A stretch of DNA of 64,000 nt from positions 1-64,000 of the forward strand of contig JAPPFH010000076.1 in assembly GCA_028875185.1 (NCBI GenBank), read 5' to 3'. A model generated the notes under the pieces. The model was not told where the DNA came from and did not search any database. It worked only from the letters and a program-made list of their open reading frames with translations. How positions within the stretch are numbered: position 1 is the stretch's first letter; every line of letters begins with the position of its first letter. This stretch comes from Chloroflexota bacterium. Lineage in GTDB: Bacteria > Chloroflexota > Anaerolineae > Aggregatilineales > Phototrophicaceae. Positions 16,720 through 24,994 of this stretch are shown piece after piece. The position numbers were made by a program, and so were the translations under genes.

Positions 16720-17610
16720 TTGCCCAACCGCTACACAATTCAAAGACGCCTCCCATACCTCCTGATCGCGCCATCGGTCCTCTTTCTGCTGGCGCTGATC
16801 TTGTACCCGCTGGCTTTCGCCCTGCGCAACAGCTTCTGGTTCTGGAACCTTCAGATGGGTCCGGCGCCGCTCTATTATTCCGGCTTGGACAATTACCGCA
16901 TGGTTTTCCAGGTCACGCCTTTCGCGGTGGCGCTGAAGAACACGCTGCTGCTAGGTTTCCTCGGCACGTTCGCCCAATTCTGGCTCGGCATGGGCATCGC
17001 CCTGCTGCTGCACACGCATCTGCGCGGCATGGGGCTGATGCGCGCCGCGCTGATCATGCCGACGACGCTGGCGCCGGTGGTGGCCGGTTTTCTCTTTCGC
17101 TACTTGCTGGAGCCGAAGGGCGGCCTGCTGCCCTGGATGCTGGCGGGCATCGGTTTCCCGGCGCCGCCGCAAGGTTTCCTCGGCAACGCTAATACGGCGC
17201 TCTTCACTATCGGCTTGGTCGATACCTGGCAATGGACGCCTTTCTTCGCCATCGTGCTATACGCCGGTCTGCTGTCGATAAACGAAGAAATCAAAGAAGC
17301 GGCGCAGGTAGACGGCGCGGCGCCATGGCGCATGTTTTGGTCGATCACCTTGCCCTTGCTGCGCCCCATCGCCGCCTTTTTGGTGATGATCCGCTTCATG
17401 CAGCTCTTCAACAGCTTCGACCTGGTCTTCGTCCTCACCAGTGGCGGACCCGGCACCGCCTCTCGTACGCTCAGCTTCAACCTCTATCGCGAAGGGCTGG
17501 TCAATTACAACATCGGTTTGACCGCCGCCATGACCTGGCTCGTCGTCATCATCGTCAGCGTCATCATCAACCTTTACCTCTTCTTTATCTATCGCAAGCG
17601 GGAGTGGTGA
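16720..17610 (+). CDS. CUT1 sugar ABC permease, MalF/UgpA type
   Basis: About 297 aa. The frame is open far upstream but only becomes protein-like at LPNRYTIQRRLPYLLIAPSV, so I take TTG 16720 (after GGGGGTTGG) as the likely start; no ATG is available. Six membrane helices, and the ATPase-docking loop NEEIKEAAQVDGAAPWRMF with the EAA...G motif. It pairs with the next gene, 4 bp downstream. No MalK-like ATPase is present in the window. Confidence 0.88.
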   Translation: MPNRYTIQRRLPYLLIAPSVLFLLALILYPLAFALRNSFWFWNLQMGPAPLYYSGLDNYRMVFQVTPFAVALKNTLLLGFLGTFAQFWLGMGIALLLHTHLRGMGLMRAALIMPTTLAPVVAGFLFRYLLEPKGGLLPWMLAGIGFPAPPQGFLGNANTALFTIGLVDTWQWTPFFAIVLYAGLLSINEEIKEAAQVDGAAPWRMFWSITLPLLRPIAAFLVMIRFMQLFNSFDLVFVLTSGGPGTASRTLSFNLYREGLVNYNIGLTAAMTWLVVIIVSVIINLYLFFIYRKREW

Positions 17611-17614
17611 GCTG

Positions 17615-18445
17615 ATGCGGCGGCGGAGCAGGCGAGACCAAGTCACCATCTACGCGCTGATGACGCTGGTTATGATATTTTTCCTGGGACCCATTTTCTG
17701 GTTTATCCTGCTCGCCTTCCGCCATCCCAGCGAAGCCTACACCCTGCCGCCGCAGCTTTTCTTCGAGCCTTATCTCGGCAATTTCATCGACACCTTCATC
17801 GACCCAGGCAACAACGCGCCGCAGCTGCTCAGCAGTGTGATCGTCAGCACGGGCGCGACGCTGCTCAGCTTGCCCTTCGCCCTGGCGGCTGCCTACTCCC
17901 TTTCCCGTTTCGCCATGCGCGGCAAAGAATTCATAATGAATTGGTATATCAGCCTGCTGATTGCCCCGCCGATCGTCTTCGTAATCCCTTACTTCATACT
18001 CATGTCGCGGATTGGCTGGGCTGGCGCCTACCAGGGGATGATCGTGACGCTGCAAACATTGGCAATTCCCTTCTCGGTCTGGCTGCTAAAGAGCTTCATG
18101 GACGAGGTTCCGGTCGACTTGGAAGAAGCGGCTTGGGTCGATGGCGCGAATCGTATTGCCGCCTTCTTCCGCATTATCATCCCGCTGGCGCTGCCGGGCC
18201 TCATCGTCACATCAATGTTCACCTTCGTCTTCAGTTGGAATAATGTTATCTTTCCGCTGGCGCTCAGCAAGCAAAGCACGACAACACTGCCGGTCGGCAC
18301 GATCAGTTTCTTCGCCTCGACCGGCGTCTATTGGGGGCATATCGCGGCCACCGCCGTCGTCGCCATGCTGCCGCCGATGATCATTTTCTTGCTTTTGGGT
18401 CGCTACGTCGTCCGCGGGCTCACCTTCGGCGCGGTGAAAGGATAG
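17615..18445 (+). CDS. CUT1 sugar ABC permease, MalG/UgpE type
   Basis: 276 aa, six helices, with the EAA loop VDLEEAAWVDGANRIAAFFR and the family C-terminus LLLGRYVVRGLTFGAVKG. It forms the channel with the preceding permease. The last ~73 bp are duplicated at 20033-20105 as part of a rearrangement scar, and the gene that once followed (Gfo/Idh oxidoreductase) now survives here only as a 5' scrap. Confidence 0.93.
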   Translation: MRRRSRRDQVTIYALMTLVMIFFLGPIFWFILLAFRHPSEAYTLPPQLFFEPYLGNFIDTFIDPGNNAPQLLSSVIVSTGATLLSLPFALAAAYSLSRFAMRGKEFIMNWYISLLIAPPIVFVIPYFILMSRIGWAGAYQGMIVTLQTLAIPFSVWLLKSFMDEVPVDLEEAAWVDGANRIAAFFRIIIPLALPGLIVTSMFTFVFSWNNVIFPLALSKQSTTTLPVGTISFFASTGVYWGHIAATAVVAMLPPMIIFLLLGRYVVRGLTFGAVKG

Positions 18446-18454
18446 TTTTGCATT

Positions 18455-18488
18455 ATGACTAAAATCGGATTCGGCGTCATCGGCGTAC
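18455..18488 (+). pseudogene. 5' scrap of a Gfo/Idh oxidoreductase gene
   Basis: ATG 18455 opens MTKIGFGVIG, nearly the same as MTKVGFGVIG at the start of the intact oxidoreductase at 20643, with matching DNA for about 34 bp, then diverges (VLEKGSQGRM, stop). It marks the left edge of the inserted segment and shows that permease and oxidoreductase genes were once adjacent. Confidence 0.8.
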
Positions 18489-18567
18489 TTGAAAAGGGAT
18501 CACAAGGGCGGATGTGATACAATTCAGGCTGGCTTAGGCAGTGGACGCGCTGCGGAAAGGAAATCCG

Positions 18568-18633
18568 ATGCATCGAAAAGTATTGATCGCGCTGATGCTT
18601 CTGCTCGCGCTGGGGGGGGTAGGCGAGAGTTGA
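18568..18633 (+). pseudogene. Truncated signal-peptide ORF
   Basis: AAAGGA 5 nt before ATG 18568 introduces MHRKVLIALMLLLALGGVGES and a stop. It looks like the export signal of a secreted protein cut short. An 8-G run at 18612-18619 directly precedes the end, so a slip in that run or a deletion junction could be the cause. A TACAAT box at about 18519-18524 may be its promoter. The body of the gene is not nearby. Confidence 0.55.
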
Positions 18634-18634
18634 A

Positions 18635-19537
18635 ATGACAAATTCATGGGCTGACACACTAAGCGAATTATTCAAAGAACCTTTTGTTGTCTTTGATGTT
18701 GAGACGACAGGTCTTGACCCTTATTTTGATGAAATTGTATCTTTTAGCGCTGTGCTGTATGATCCGTCCACAGGATCTATCTCTAGCAAAATGGATACAC
18801 TAATTGCGCCGCGTTTCCCTGAAAAGCTGCTCATGAAGCAAGGTGCGAAAAGCGCTTATGATATAAATGGCATTCACCCTAATGATTTGGTCGGGAAGCC
18901 CTCATTTGAAAATGTTTTTGAGGAAATTGCTAAGTTCTTAGAAGATCGAGTGTGGGTTTGTTGGAATATAGACTTTGACTCGGAATTCATCGACGCCTCA
19001 TGTGAGCAACGCGGCTATGAGTATATTCAAGCAGAAGGCGCTGTATGTGCAATGAGATTGGTAACGGGGGGACAGCGAGCTAAACTCACAACTATCGCGG
19101 AGAGTGCAGATATAAGCATAGAAGGCGCACATAATTCGCTGAACGATGTGATAATGACTTTGGAAGTGCTAAAGCTAGCCCACGCGGGTGTCATCAGGCC
19201 AATAACTACGGCAGAAAGGCAGAAAGCAAAGGCAGAGAGACAGAAAGCAAAGGCAAAAAAGAGGGCTGAGCGAAAGCGGAATGTAACTATCGAGTCAGCA
19301 TCATTAAAGGGATTGAACTTCGTTGTAACTGGAACAATGAGTGTTTCTCGTGAAGAAATTGAACTGCTTATTCTGTCGCATAGTGGACAAGTTGCGAAGA
19401 ACGTCAGTGGCAAAACCAATTATCTGGTAGTAGGTGAAAAGCCTGGTTCCAAGATCAATCGCGCGATCGAAAGAGGAGTGCGAATTATCAATGAAGAACA
19501 GCTGCGAGCAATGATAAACAGCCCTGGTGGCGATTAA
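18635..19537 (+). CDS. DEDDh 3'-5' exonuclease (DnaQ-like) with C-terminal BRCT domain
   Basis: 300 aa. The exonuclease residues are Asp21 and Glu23 (FDVETTG), Asp115 (IDFDSEF), His166 and Asp171 (AHNSLND), a complete DEDDh set for 3'-5' hydrolysis of DNA ends. A Lys/Arg-rich linker with a tandem duplication (AERQKAK twice, about residues 191-206) leads to a BRCT domain (about 226-298, GLNFVVTGTMSVSREEIE...GKTNYLVVGEKPGSK) as found in NAD-dependent ligase and RFC1. Similar DnaQ-BRCT proteins exist, with presumed roles in repair or defence. Markedly A/T-rich and inside the rearranged segment, so probably acquired. Confidence 0.9.
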   Translation: MTNSWADTLSELFKEPFVVFDVETTGLDPYFDEIVSFSAVLYDPSTGSISSKMDTLIAPRFPEKLLMKQGAKSAYDINGIHPNDLVGKPSFENVFEEIAKFLEDRVWVCWNIDFDSEFIDASCEQRGYEYIQAEGAVCAMRLVTGGQRAKLTTIAESADISIEGAHNSLNDVIMTLEVLKLAHAGVIRPITTAERQKAKAERQKAKAKKRAERKRNVTIESASLKGLNFVVTGTMSVSREEIELLILSHSGQVAKNVSGKTNYLVVGEKPGSKINRAIERGVRIINEEQLRAMINSPGGD

Positions 19538-19866
19538 GCTCGCCTCGGCGTGTCATCGGACTTGAGTTGCTCGGCACAGGAAGGGCGGTTTGCTGTTGCC
19601 TGCTGGCTGGAACAGAATGGCAGGAAGTCGGACAAGGCGAGCTGGAGGAGGAACTCGCGCGACTGATACTGCGTGGCTTTGCGCTGAGACTCAACACCTA
19701 GGTAAGGACATCTGACAGCCATAATCAGCGTTTGATGGCCGCGGTCGGCTTGCGATTTTGCGGCGCGGATGGCGGCCAGGGGGTCAGCAAAGCGGGCGAG
19801 TTCGCTTCCTGCGACGGTTTGAAGGATGTAACGGGTTGGCGTTTTTGACTTTGATTTCCGGCTCAT
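19534..19866 (-). CDS. Small hypothetical protein
   Basis: 110 aa starting MSRKSKSKTPTRYILQTVAGSELARF. The N-terminal half (QTVAGSELARFADPLAAIRAAKSQADRG) resembles short proteins that colour a single alpha/beta unit, but I recognise no family. Its end overlaps the stop of the convergent exonuclease gene by 4 nt. GAGAG lies upstream of the ATG. The C-terminal third is low quality, so the true end could be altered by rearrangement. Confidence 0.45.
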   Translation of the reverse strand: MSRKSKSKTPTRYILQTVAGSELARFADPLAAIRAAKSQADRGHQTLIMAVRCPYLGVESQRKATQYQSREFLLQLALSDFLPFCSSQQATANRPSCAEQLKSDDTPRRA

Positions 19867-19952
19867 GGCAACTCTCTAGGGATAAAGGGACAGCAGACCA
19901 TACTCGGGTCTTTCAGCAGGACAGCTGGGGATGGAAGGCTTAAAGACACTAG

Positions 19953-20039
19953 ATCCCGACGGTCACATCATCGCCGAGCACATCTTTCCCCACAGCCTCA
20001 ATATACCGCAACCCGGCTGGGCGGAGCAAGACGCCGATG
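19953..20039 (+). pseudogene. FGGY kinase N-terminal scrap
   Basis: The frame DPDGHIIAEH...NIPQPGWAEQDAD matches AGRIIAEH...DIPQPGWAEQDAD of the intact kinase at 21674 (its nt 21748-21836), with about three quarters DNA identity overall and near identity across the last 40 bp. It ends at GCCGATG, where the sequence switches to a copy of the permease 3' end. Confidence 0.8.
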
Positions 20040-20105
20040 ATTATCTTCTTGCTTTTGGGACGCTACGTCGTCCGCGGGCTCACCTTCGGCGCGGTGAAAG
20101 GATAG
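20033..20105 (+). pseudogene. Copy of the CUT1 permease 3' end
   Basis: From the shared GCCGATG (20033-20039) on, the DNA follows 18373-18445, the end of the MalG-type permease gene, through its TAG stop, with only a few mismatches. In the permease frame it still reads PMIIFLLLGRYVVRGLTFG. The junction with the kinase scrap therefore falls in a 7-bp microhomology present in both parent genes. Confidence 0.85.
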
Positions 20106-20176
20106 CGACAGTCGCGAAACCCAGCTTGCGAGGAGAAGACGGATGGAATGCGGGCGACAAAACAAACGGCAAGGCG

Positions 20177-20497
20177 CTAAGGCGTTATGACACCTAGCGT
20201 TACGAGCGTGGTAATCAATGTTGAAGCGGCGACGAATAGCAAGGCGAGTATGCTTGCGGCGCCGGTGATCTTCATCCGCCAGCGGCGTTCGTTCTCGATT
20301 TTGTCGCTAAGCTTTTGAAATTTGTCGGCGATGTCTTCGGTCTGCTTGTCAATTTTCGCGTCAATTTTTGCGTCGAGTATCCTGACAGCATCGCTGACTT
20401 CCTTGCGCACGAATTCCTTCGTGGCGAGCGATTCCAGCTTGCCTTCGATCCGCCCAATGTCGCGTTCGTGCTCGTTCAGTTTGTCTTCAATGTCCAC
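20177..20497 (-). CDS. Coiled-coil protein with C-terminal membrane helix
   Basis: 106 aa. A charged coiled-coil region (EHERDIGRIEGKLESLATKE then EVSDAVRILDAKIDAKIDKQ) is followed by one membrane helix at about 76-100 (ITGAASILALLFVAASTLIT). It is a paralog of the 92-aa protein at 61684, which shares HER-IG---GKL--LATKEFVR in the same position. Both lie in rearranged accessory DNA. The function is unknown; tail-anchored coiled coils of this size often oligomerise. Confidence 0.7.
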   Translation of the reverse strand: MDIEDKLNEHERDIGRIEGKLESLATKEFVRKEVSDAVRILDAKIDAKIDKQTEDIADKFQKLSDKIENERRWRMKITGAASILALLFVAASTLITTLVTLGVITP

Positions 20498-20642
20498 GCG
20501 GTATCCAGTGCATATGGCAGACCTGTATTCATTGATAGGGTAACATAGACTCGGGCGAATCTCAAATCAAAACTAGATCTTCGCTCGACACTTAAGTATA
20601 TCTGATTTGTACCCAAAGAGCATAAGCGGACGAGAAAACATC

Positions 20643-21674
20643 ATGACAAAAGTTGGATTCGGCGTTATCGGCGCTGGCATCGTTGGCGGCGCCTTGCATG
20701 CCCAGGTATTTCACGACTCGCCTAAATTGGAGCTGGTCGCCATTTGCGACCTGAACGAGACGCGAGCCCGCGAAGTCGCCGAGCGCTATCAGGTTCAGCA
20801 TGTCTACACGGATTACCGCGATCTGCTCGCGCGCGACGATATCGCCGCCGTCTCCATCGCTACGCCCGATTTTGCCCATCGTGAGATCGCCGTCGCGGCG
20901 GCCCAAGCGGGGAAGCACATCCTGGTCGAGAAGCCCCTGGCGACCACAGTAGAGGATGCCGACGCCATTCTGCAAGCGGCCGCCAAAGCCGGCGTCAAAC
21001 TCATGGTGGACTTTCAGAATCGCGTCAGCCCGCCCTTCGTTGCCGCGCGGTCGGCCGTGCGAAATGGCGACCTGGGTGATCTCAAATACATTTACGCCCG
21101 CCTCAGCAATACGAAATACGTGCCAACGCAAATGCTCCCCTGGGCGAGCCATAGCTCAGCGCTTTGGTTCCTCGCCAGTCACACGCTCGATATGGCTTGC
21201 TGGCTGCTCGACGACCAACCGCGGCGAGTCTACGCCGTCAGCCGTTCCGGCGTCTTGCGCGAGCTGGGCATCGACACGCAAGACTTTCATGTCGCCATTG
21301 TCGAATTCGAGCGCGGCGCGGTTGTCACGCTTGAGAACAGTTGGATCCTGCCGGAAAGCGAACCAAACGTCTTTAATCTCAAGATGGAGCTGCTGGGCAG
21401 CGACGGCGCCATGTACATCAACACCTCCGATCATCGTATGGTGGAAATGTACTCAGGCGCGAACCACAGTTTGCCCGATGCGCTAGGCTTAATCCGCGAC
21501 CCCGACAGCGGCCGGCAGACCGGCTTCGTGCTTGCGGCGATCGCGCGCTTCGTCGACGCCGTCATCGATGACGCGCCCGTGTTGGCGACCGGGGAAGAAG
21601 CGGCGCTGGTCACCCGCGTCCTGGCCGCCATCGAGGCATCGGCGCAAACGGGGCAGCCGGTTGAGCTCAACTGA
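20643..21674 (+). CDS. Gfo/Idh/MocA family NAD(P)-dependent oxidoreductase
   Basis: 343 aa from ATG 20643. The N-terminal Rossmann domain begins VGFGVIGAGIVGGALHA, and the family EKP motif is in HILVEKPLATTVEDADAIL, followed by the beta-sheet dimer domain. Such enzymes oxidise or reduce sugars and inositols at a hydroxyl group. Its stop overlaps the ATG of the FGGY kinase gene (ATGA), so the two are translated together. Together with the upstream sugar importer it forms a carbohydrate uptake and catabolism operon now split by the 18.45-20.6 kb segment. Confidence 0.92.
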   Translation: MTKVGFGVIGAGIVGGALHAQVFHDSPKLELVAICDLNETRAREVAERYQVQHVYTDYRDLLARDDIAAVSIATPDFAHREIAVAAAQAGKHILVEKPLATTVEDADAILQAAAKAGVKLMVDFQNRVSPPFVAARSAVRNGDLGDLKYIYARLSNTKYVPTQMLPWASHSSALWFLASHTLDMACWLLDDQPRRVYAVSRSGVLRELGIDTQDFHVAIVEFERGAVVTLENSWILPESEPNVFNLKMELLGSDGAMYINTSDHRMVEMYSGANHSLPDALGLIRDPDSGRQTGFVLAAIARFVDAVIDDAPVLATGEEAALVTRVLAAIEASAQTGQPVELN

Positions 21675-23245
21675 TGGCTGACGACCGCCTGCTGCTCGGC
21701 ATCGACATCGGCACCTCCAGTTCAAAGGGTGTGCTGGCGGACTTCGCCGGGCGCATAATCGCCGAGCACACGGTATTGCACGGCTTCGACATCCCGCAGC
21801 CCGGCTGGGCGGAGCAAGACGCCGATGCGGTATGGTGGCGCGATTTCTGCGCCATCTCGCGCGCTCTGATCGCCAAAGCCGAGGTCGACGCAAATCGCAT
21901 CGCCGGGGTCGCCGCCAGCGCCATCGCCCCCACCATGCTGCCCCTCGACGAGCATTACCGCCCCTTGCGCCCCGCCATTCTCTACGGCATCGACGCCCGC
22001 GCCGGCGACGAGATCGCTGAAATGAGCGCGGCGCTGGGCGAAGACGAAATCTTCGCGCGCACCGGTCAGCTGCTCTCGGCGCAATCGGTCGGTCCCAAAG
22101 CGCTATGGTATCGCAAAAATCAACCTGAGCTATTCAACAAGACGCGCAAAATCGTCACCGCCGCCACTTATCTCGTCTTCAAGCTGACCGATAAATTCGT
22201 CGTCGATAATTATGTCGCCCCTTATTTCACGCCCTTCTTCGATGCGCGTCAGCTGGCTTGGCGCAAGGACTGGGTCGAGCAAGTCTGCCCGCTCGATTGG
22301 CTGCCGGAGACGGGCTGGTCGGTTGAGCGCGCTGGCGAGGTGACGGGGCAAGCGGCGTCAGAAACCGGCATCCCGCGCGGTACGCCCGTCGCCGTCGGCA
22401 CGGCCGATGCCCTCGCCGAAGCGGTGGCCGCTGGCGCAGTCTCCGACGGCGACCTGATGGTGATGTATGGCACGACCCTCTTCCTGATTCAGACCACCGC
22501 AAAATATCGCCCGCACCGTGACCTCTGGGCATCCGTCCACCTGCAGCCCGATGCGGCGATTCTGGCGGCTGGCTTGTCCACATCCGGCGCGCTGCTTTCC
22601 TGGTTTCGCGATGAACTCGCTGGCGATGAACGGATTGAAGGGGAGGCGCGGGGCGAGAATGCCTTCGCGCTTCTGTCGGAACGCGCCGCGGAAACGCCAG
22701 CAGGCAGCGCCGGTCTAGTCACGCTTCCCTACTTCAGTGGCGAACGCACGCCCATAAACGATATTCACGCCAAGGGGCTCTTCTTCGGGTTGACGCTGAG
22801 CCACAGCCGCGCCCATCTTTACCGCAGTTGCCTCGAAGGCATCGCCTACGGGCTGCGCCACAACATCGAGGCGATGGAGCGGGCGGACGCGATTCCGCAA
22901 CGTCTGGTCGCCATCGGCGGCGGGGCGAGCGACGCGCTCTGGCTGCAAGTATGCAGCGATGTGACCGGATTGCCGCAAGATGTCCCGGCGGAGACCATCG
23001 GCGCCGCCTACGGTGATGCCTACATCGCCGGTATGGCTTCCGGCATATTCAGCGACTTCGGCCCCCTGCGTGAAACGTGGGTGAAGATCGCCCAACGCAT
23101 CCAGCCCAACCTGGAAACCAAGCCGATGTACGATGAACTCTACGCAGTCTACCGCGATCTTTACCGCGATAATCGACGGCACATGCGCCGGCTGTCTCAG
23201 GTTCTTCATCAGGAGGATCTTGGCAATGCGACCGCGAAAACCTGA
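21674..23245 (+). CDS. FGGY-family carbohydrate kinase (xylulokinase-like)
   Basis: 523 aa, ATP-dependent sugar kinase with two actin-like lobes. The N-terminal LLLGIDIGTSSSKGVLADFAG phosphate loop, the IPQPGWAEQDAD segment with the catalytic-region residues, and the C-terminal VAIGGGASDALWLQVCSDVTG nucleotide site are typical of xylulokinase and related pentulose/hexulose kinases. It probably phosphorylates the ketose made by the oxidoreductase it overlaps. The exact sugar is not determined by the sequence. Confidence 0.9.
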   Translation: MADDRLLLGIDIGTSSSKGVLADFAGRIIAEHTVLHGFDIPQPGWAEQDADAVWWRDFCAISRALIAKAEVDANRIAGVAASAIAPTMLPLDEHYRPLRPAILYGIDARAGDEIAEMSAALGEDEIFARTGQLLSAQSVGPKALWYRKNQPELFNKTRKIVTAATYLVFKLTDKFVVDNYVAPYFTPFFDARQLAWRKDWVEQVCPLDWLPETGWSVERAGEVTGQAASETGIPRGTPVAVGTADALAEAVAAGAVSDGDLMVMYGTTLFLIQTTAKYRPHRDLWASVHLQPDAAILAAGLSTSGALLSWFRDELAGDERIEGEARGENAFALLSERAAETPAGSAGLVTLPYFSGERTPINDIHAKGLFFGLTLSHSRAHLYRSCLEGIAYGLRHNIEAMERADAIPQRLVAIGGGASDALWLQVCSDVTGLPQDVPAETIGAAYGDAYIAGMASGIFSDFGPLRETWVKIAQRIQPNLETKPMYDELYAVYRDLYRDNRRHMRRLSQVLHQEDLGNATAKT

Positions 23246-23317
23246 TTTTCTCTTTGCGCTCCGCCTTCGCTGTGGTCAAATACAGGATGACCTGCCGCAA
23301 TAGAACGGGAGCGCCTT

Positions 23318-23716
23318 ATGCCAGGCAAAAAAGCTGACAAAGATGCCGACAATCTGGCGGCGGTACTCGAGAAAATCCCCCAAATGTTCGGTGAAGAAGC
23401 GGACACCGGCTTGCGCCTGCATGACATCATCATGGACGCGGCGCCCAAGCTCAAGCCGCGCCTCTGGTATGGCATGCCCGGCTACGCCCGCGGCCGCAGC
23501 ACGCCCGTCCTCGTCTTCATCCGCAGAGACGACTACCTGACCTTCGGGCTGACGGAAAAGGCGAACCTGCACATTGACGAGAACGCGCCTGGCATGATGA
23601 TTCCCAACGCATGGTTCTTGACTGGGCTCGACGCGGCGATAGAGGCTCAAATCGCTGAGATTGTGCGGGAGGCGACAGCTGTGGTTTCGAAGCCGCCAGA
23701 TCGGAAGCGGCAATAG
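23318..23716 (+). CDS. DUF1801 (YdhG-like) protein
   Basis: 132 aa. The core APKLKPRLWYGMPGYARG...VLVFIRRDDYLTFGL is the DUF1801/YdhG signature, a small alpha/beta fold resembling frataxin-like proteins, of unknown function. The N-terminus is charged (MPGKKADKDADN). GGGAG stands 7 nt upstream of ATG 23318. It follows the kinase by 72 bp, but a functional link is not evident. Confidence 0.8.
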   Translation: MPGKKADKDADNLAAVLEKIPQMFGEEADTGLRLHDIIMDAAPKLKPRLWYGMPGYARGRSTPVLVFIRRDDYLTFGLTEKANLHIDENAPGMMIPNAWFLTGLDAAIEAQIAEIVREATAVVSKPPDRKRQ

Positions 23717-23773
23717 ACATCTCCCAATATCTCCACCACAATATAGCGCGTCCACGCCCAGCCAGGAGAACCC

Positions 23774-24613
23774 ATGCCTTACCAAGCCAACATGTACGAC
23801 TCGCACATGCACACGCCCCTCTGCAAACACGCCCGCGGGCCGCTGAGCGCCTATGCCGAGCGCGCAATGCAAGTGGGCCTGCGCGGCATCACCTTCACCT
23901 GCCACAGCCCCATGCCCGATGGCTGGGACGCCGGTTTGCGCATGACGCTCGCCCAATTGCCGCAATACGTGGAAATGGTCGAGGAAACGCGCGCGGAATT
24001 CGCCGGGCGCATCGAGGCGCGCCTGGGTTTGGAAAGTGATTACTTCCCGGGATTGGAAGGCTGGATTGAAGACATCCACAGCCGCGCCGACTTCAGCTAT
24101 ATCCTTGGCTCCGTGCACGTGCTGACCAAGGAATTCAAAGCCCGCTACCTGGATGGCGCAACGCGGCTGGAATACGAAAAGAGCTACTTCGAGAATCTGG
24201 CGGACGCGGCCGAGACCGGTCTCTACGATTGCCTCAGCCATCCCGATATCGTCAAGATCGCCAATCCCAAACAATACGATGTCGCCGACCACCTCGATAC
24301 CATCCGGCGCGTGCTAGACCGCATCGCGAACACCGGCATCGCCATGGAGCTAAACACCAGCGGACTCAATAAGTCTTATCCGGAAATGAACCCGGGAATG
24401 GCAATGCTGACCGAGATGGCGCAGCGGGAGATTCCGGTGGTTATCGGCTCGGATTCGCACGATCCCCATCGCGTCGGCGCCGAATTTGAGGCAGCGCTCG
24501 ATAATCTGCGCGATGCTGGCTACGATCGCGTCAGCTACTATATCGATCGCAACCGCCACGAACTGGCGCTAAGCGAAGTTGTCTTAGCGGTTTTGCAGCC
24601 ACGCCTCGTTTGA
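23774..24613 (+). CDS. hisK: PHP-family phosphatase, histidinol-phosphatase type
   Basis: 279 aa. The PHP metal site begins with the HxH pair His11/His13 (YDSHMHTPLCKHA), followed by the TFTCHSPMPDGW segment, a family Glu (GLESDYFPG), His (LGSVHVLTKEF), CLSHPDIVK and the C-terminal GSDSHDPHRVG. These fit histidinol-phosphate phosphatase of the HisJ/HisK class, the penultimate step of histidine synthesis. No other his gene is present, so a broader phosphoesterase role is possible. AGGAG precedes the ATG. Confidence 0.82.
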   Translation: MPYQANMYDSHMHTPLCKHARGPLSAYAERAMQVGLRGITFTCHSPMPDGWDAGLRMTLAQLPQYVEMVEETRAEFAGRIEARLGLESDYFPGLEGWIEDIHSRADFSYILGSVHVLTKEFKARYLDGATRLEYEKSYFENLADAAETGLYDCLSHPDIVKIANPKQYDVADHLDTIRRVLDRIANTGIAMELNTSGLNKSYPEMNPGMAMLTEMAQREIPVVIGSDSHDPHRVGAEFEAALDNLRDAGYDRVSYYIDRNRHELALSEVVLAVLQPRLV

Positions 24614-24642
24614 CCTATAGGGCAGTCGTTCAAAGCGAACCC

Positions 24643-24878
24643 AGTAGGGGCTGTCGTAGGTTTGTGTCTACGCTGTCCATTGGGTCGCCCGCCAGACAAG
24701 GTTTCATGCAGTGATATAAAAGGGCTGCATCCCAGTCAGTTTGCCCCCTCTCCGATGCTTCCTGCGGACAGGACAGATTTTCGGCGAGTAAAATATCGTC
24801 CCGGATTCTACAATATCTAGGGCTTTTTCGGGCGACTCACCGCCGCGCGTAGACACAGCGGGTCAGTCGCCCCTACAA
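24643..24878. repeat. Dispersed repeats in a 381-bp intergenic gap
   Basis: The gap 24614-24994 has no gene. It carries a GTAGGGGCTGTCG...GGGTCGCCCGCC element at 24643-24693 and an inverted element at 24841-24878 (CGTAGACACAGCGGGTCAG then TCGCCCCTAC). Read on the minus strand, the second matches the element at 57845. The gap separates convergent genes. Confidence 0.65.
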
Positions 24879-24994
24879 TTTTCGCACTTGGAGTTGCTTG
24901 TGATTGGCACATCGAAGCATCCATAGCCAATCGGATTAAACCTGTCCTGTCGTCAACTTTTGCTTCGGAGCGGGGAATTAGGGAGTGGTTTGCC

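Noticed and set aside
19931..20197. An 88-aa protein
   Set aside because: It is a chimera of a kinase scrap and, in the wrong frame, a permease 3' end; it is a rearrangement product and not a gene.
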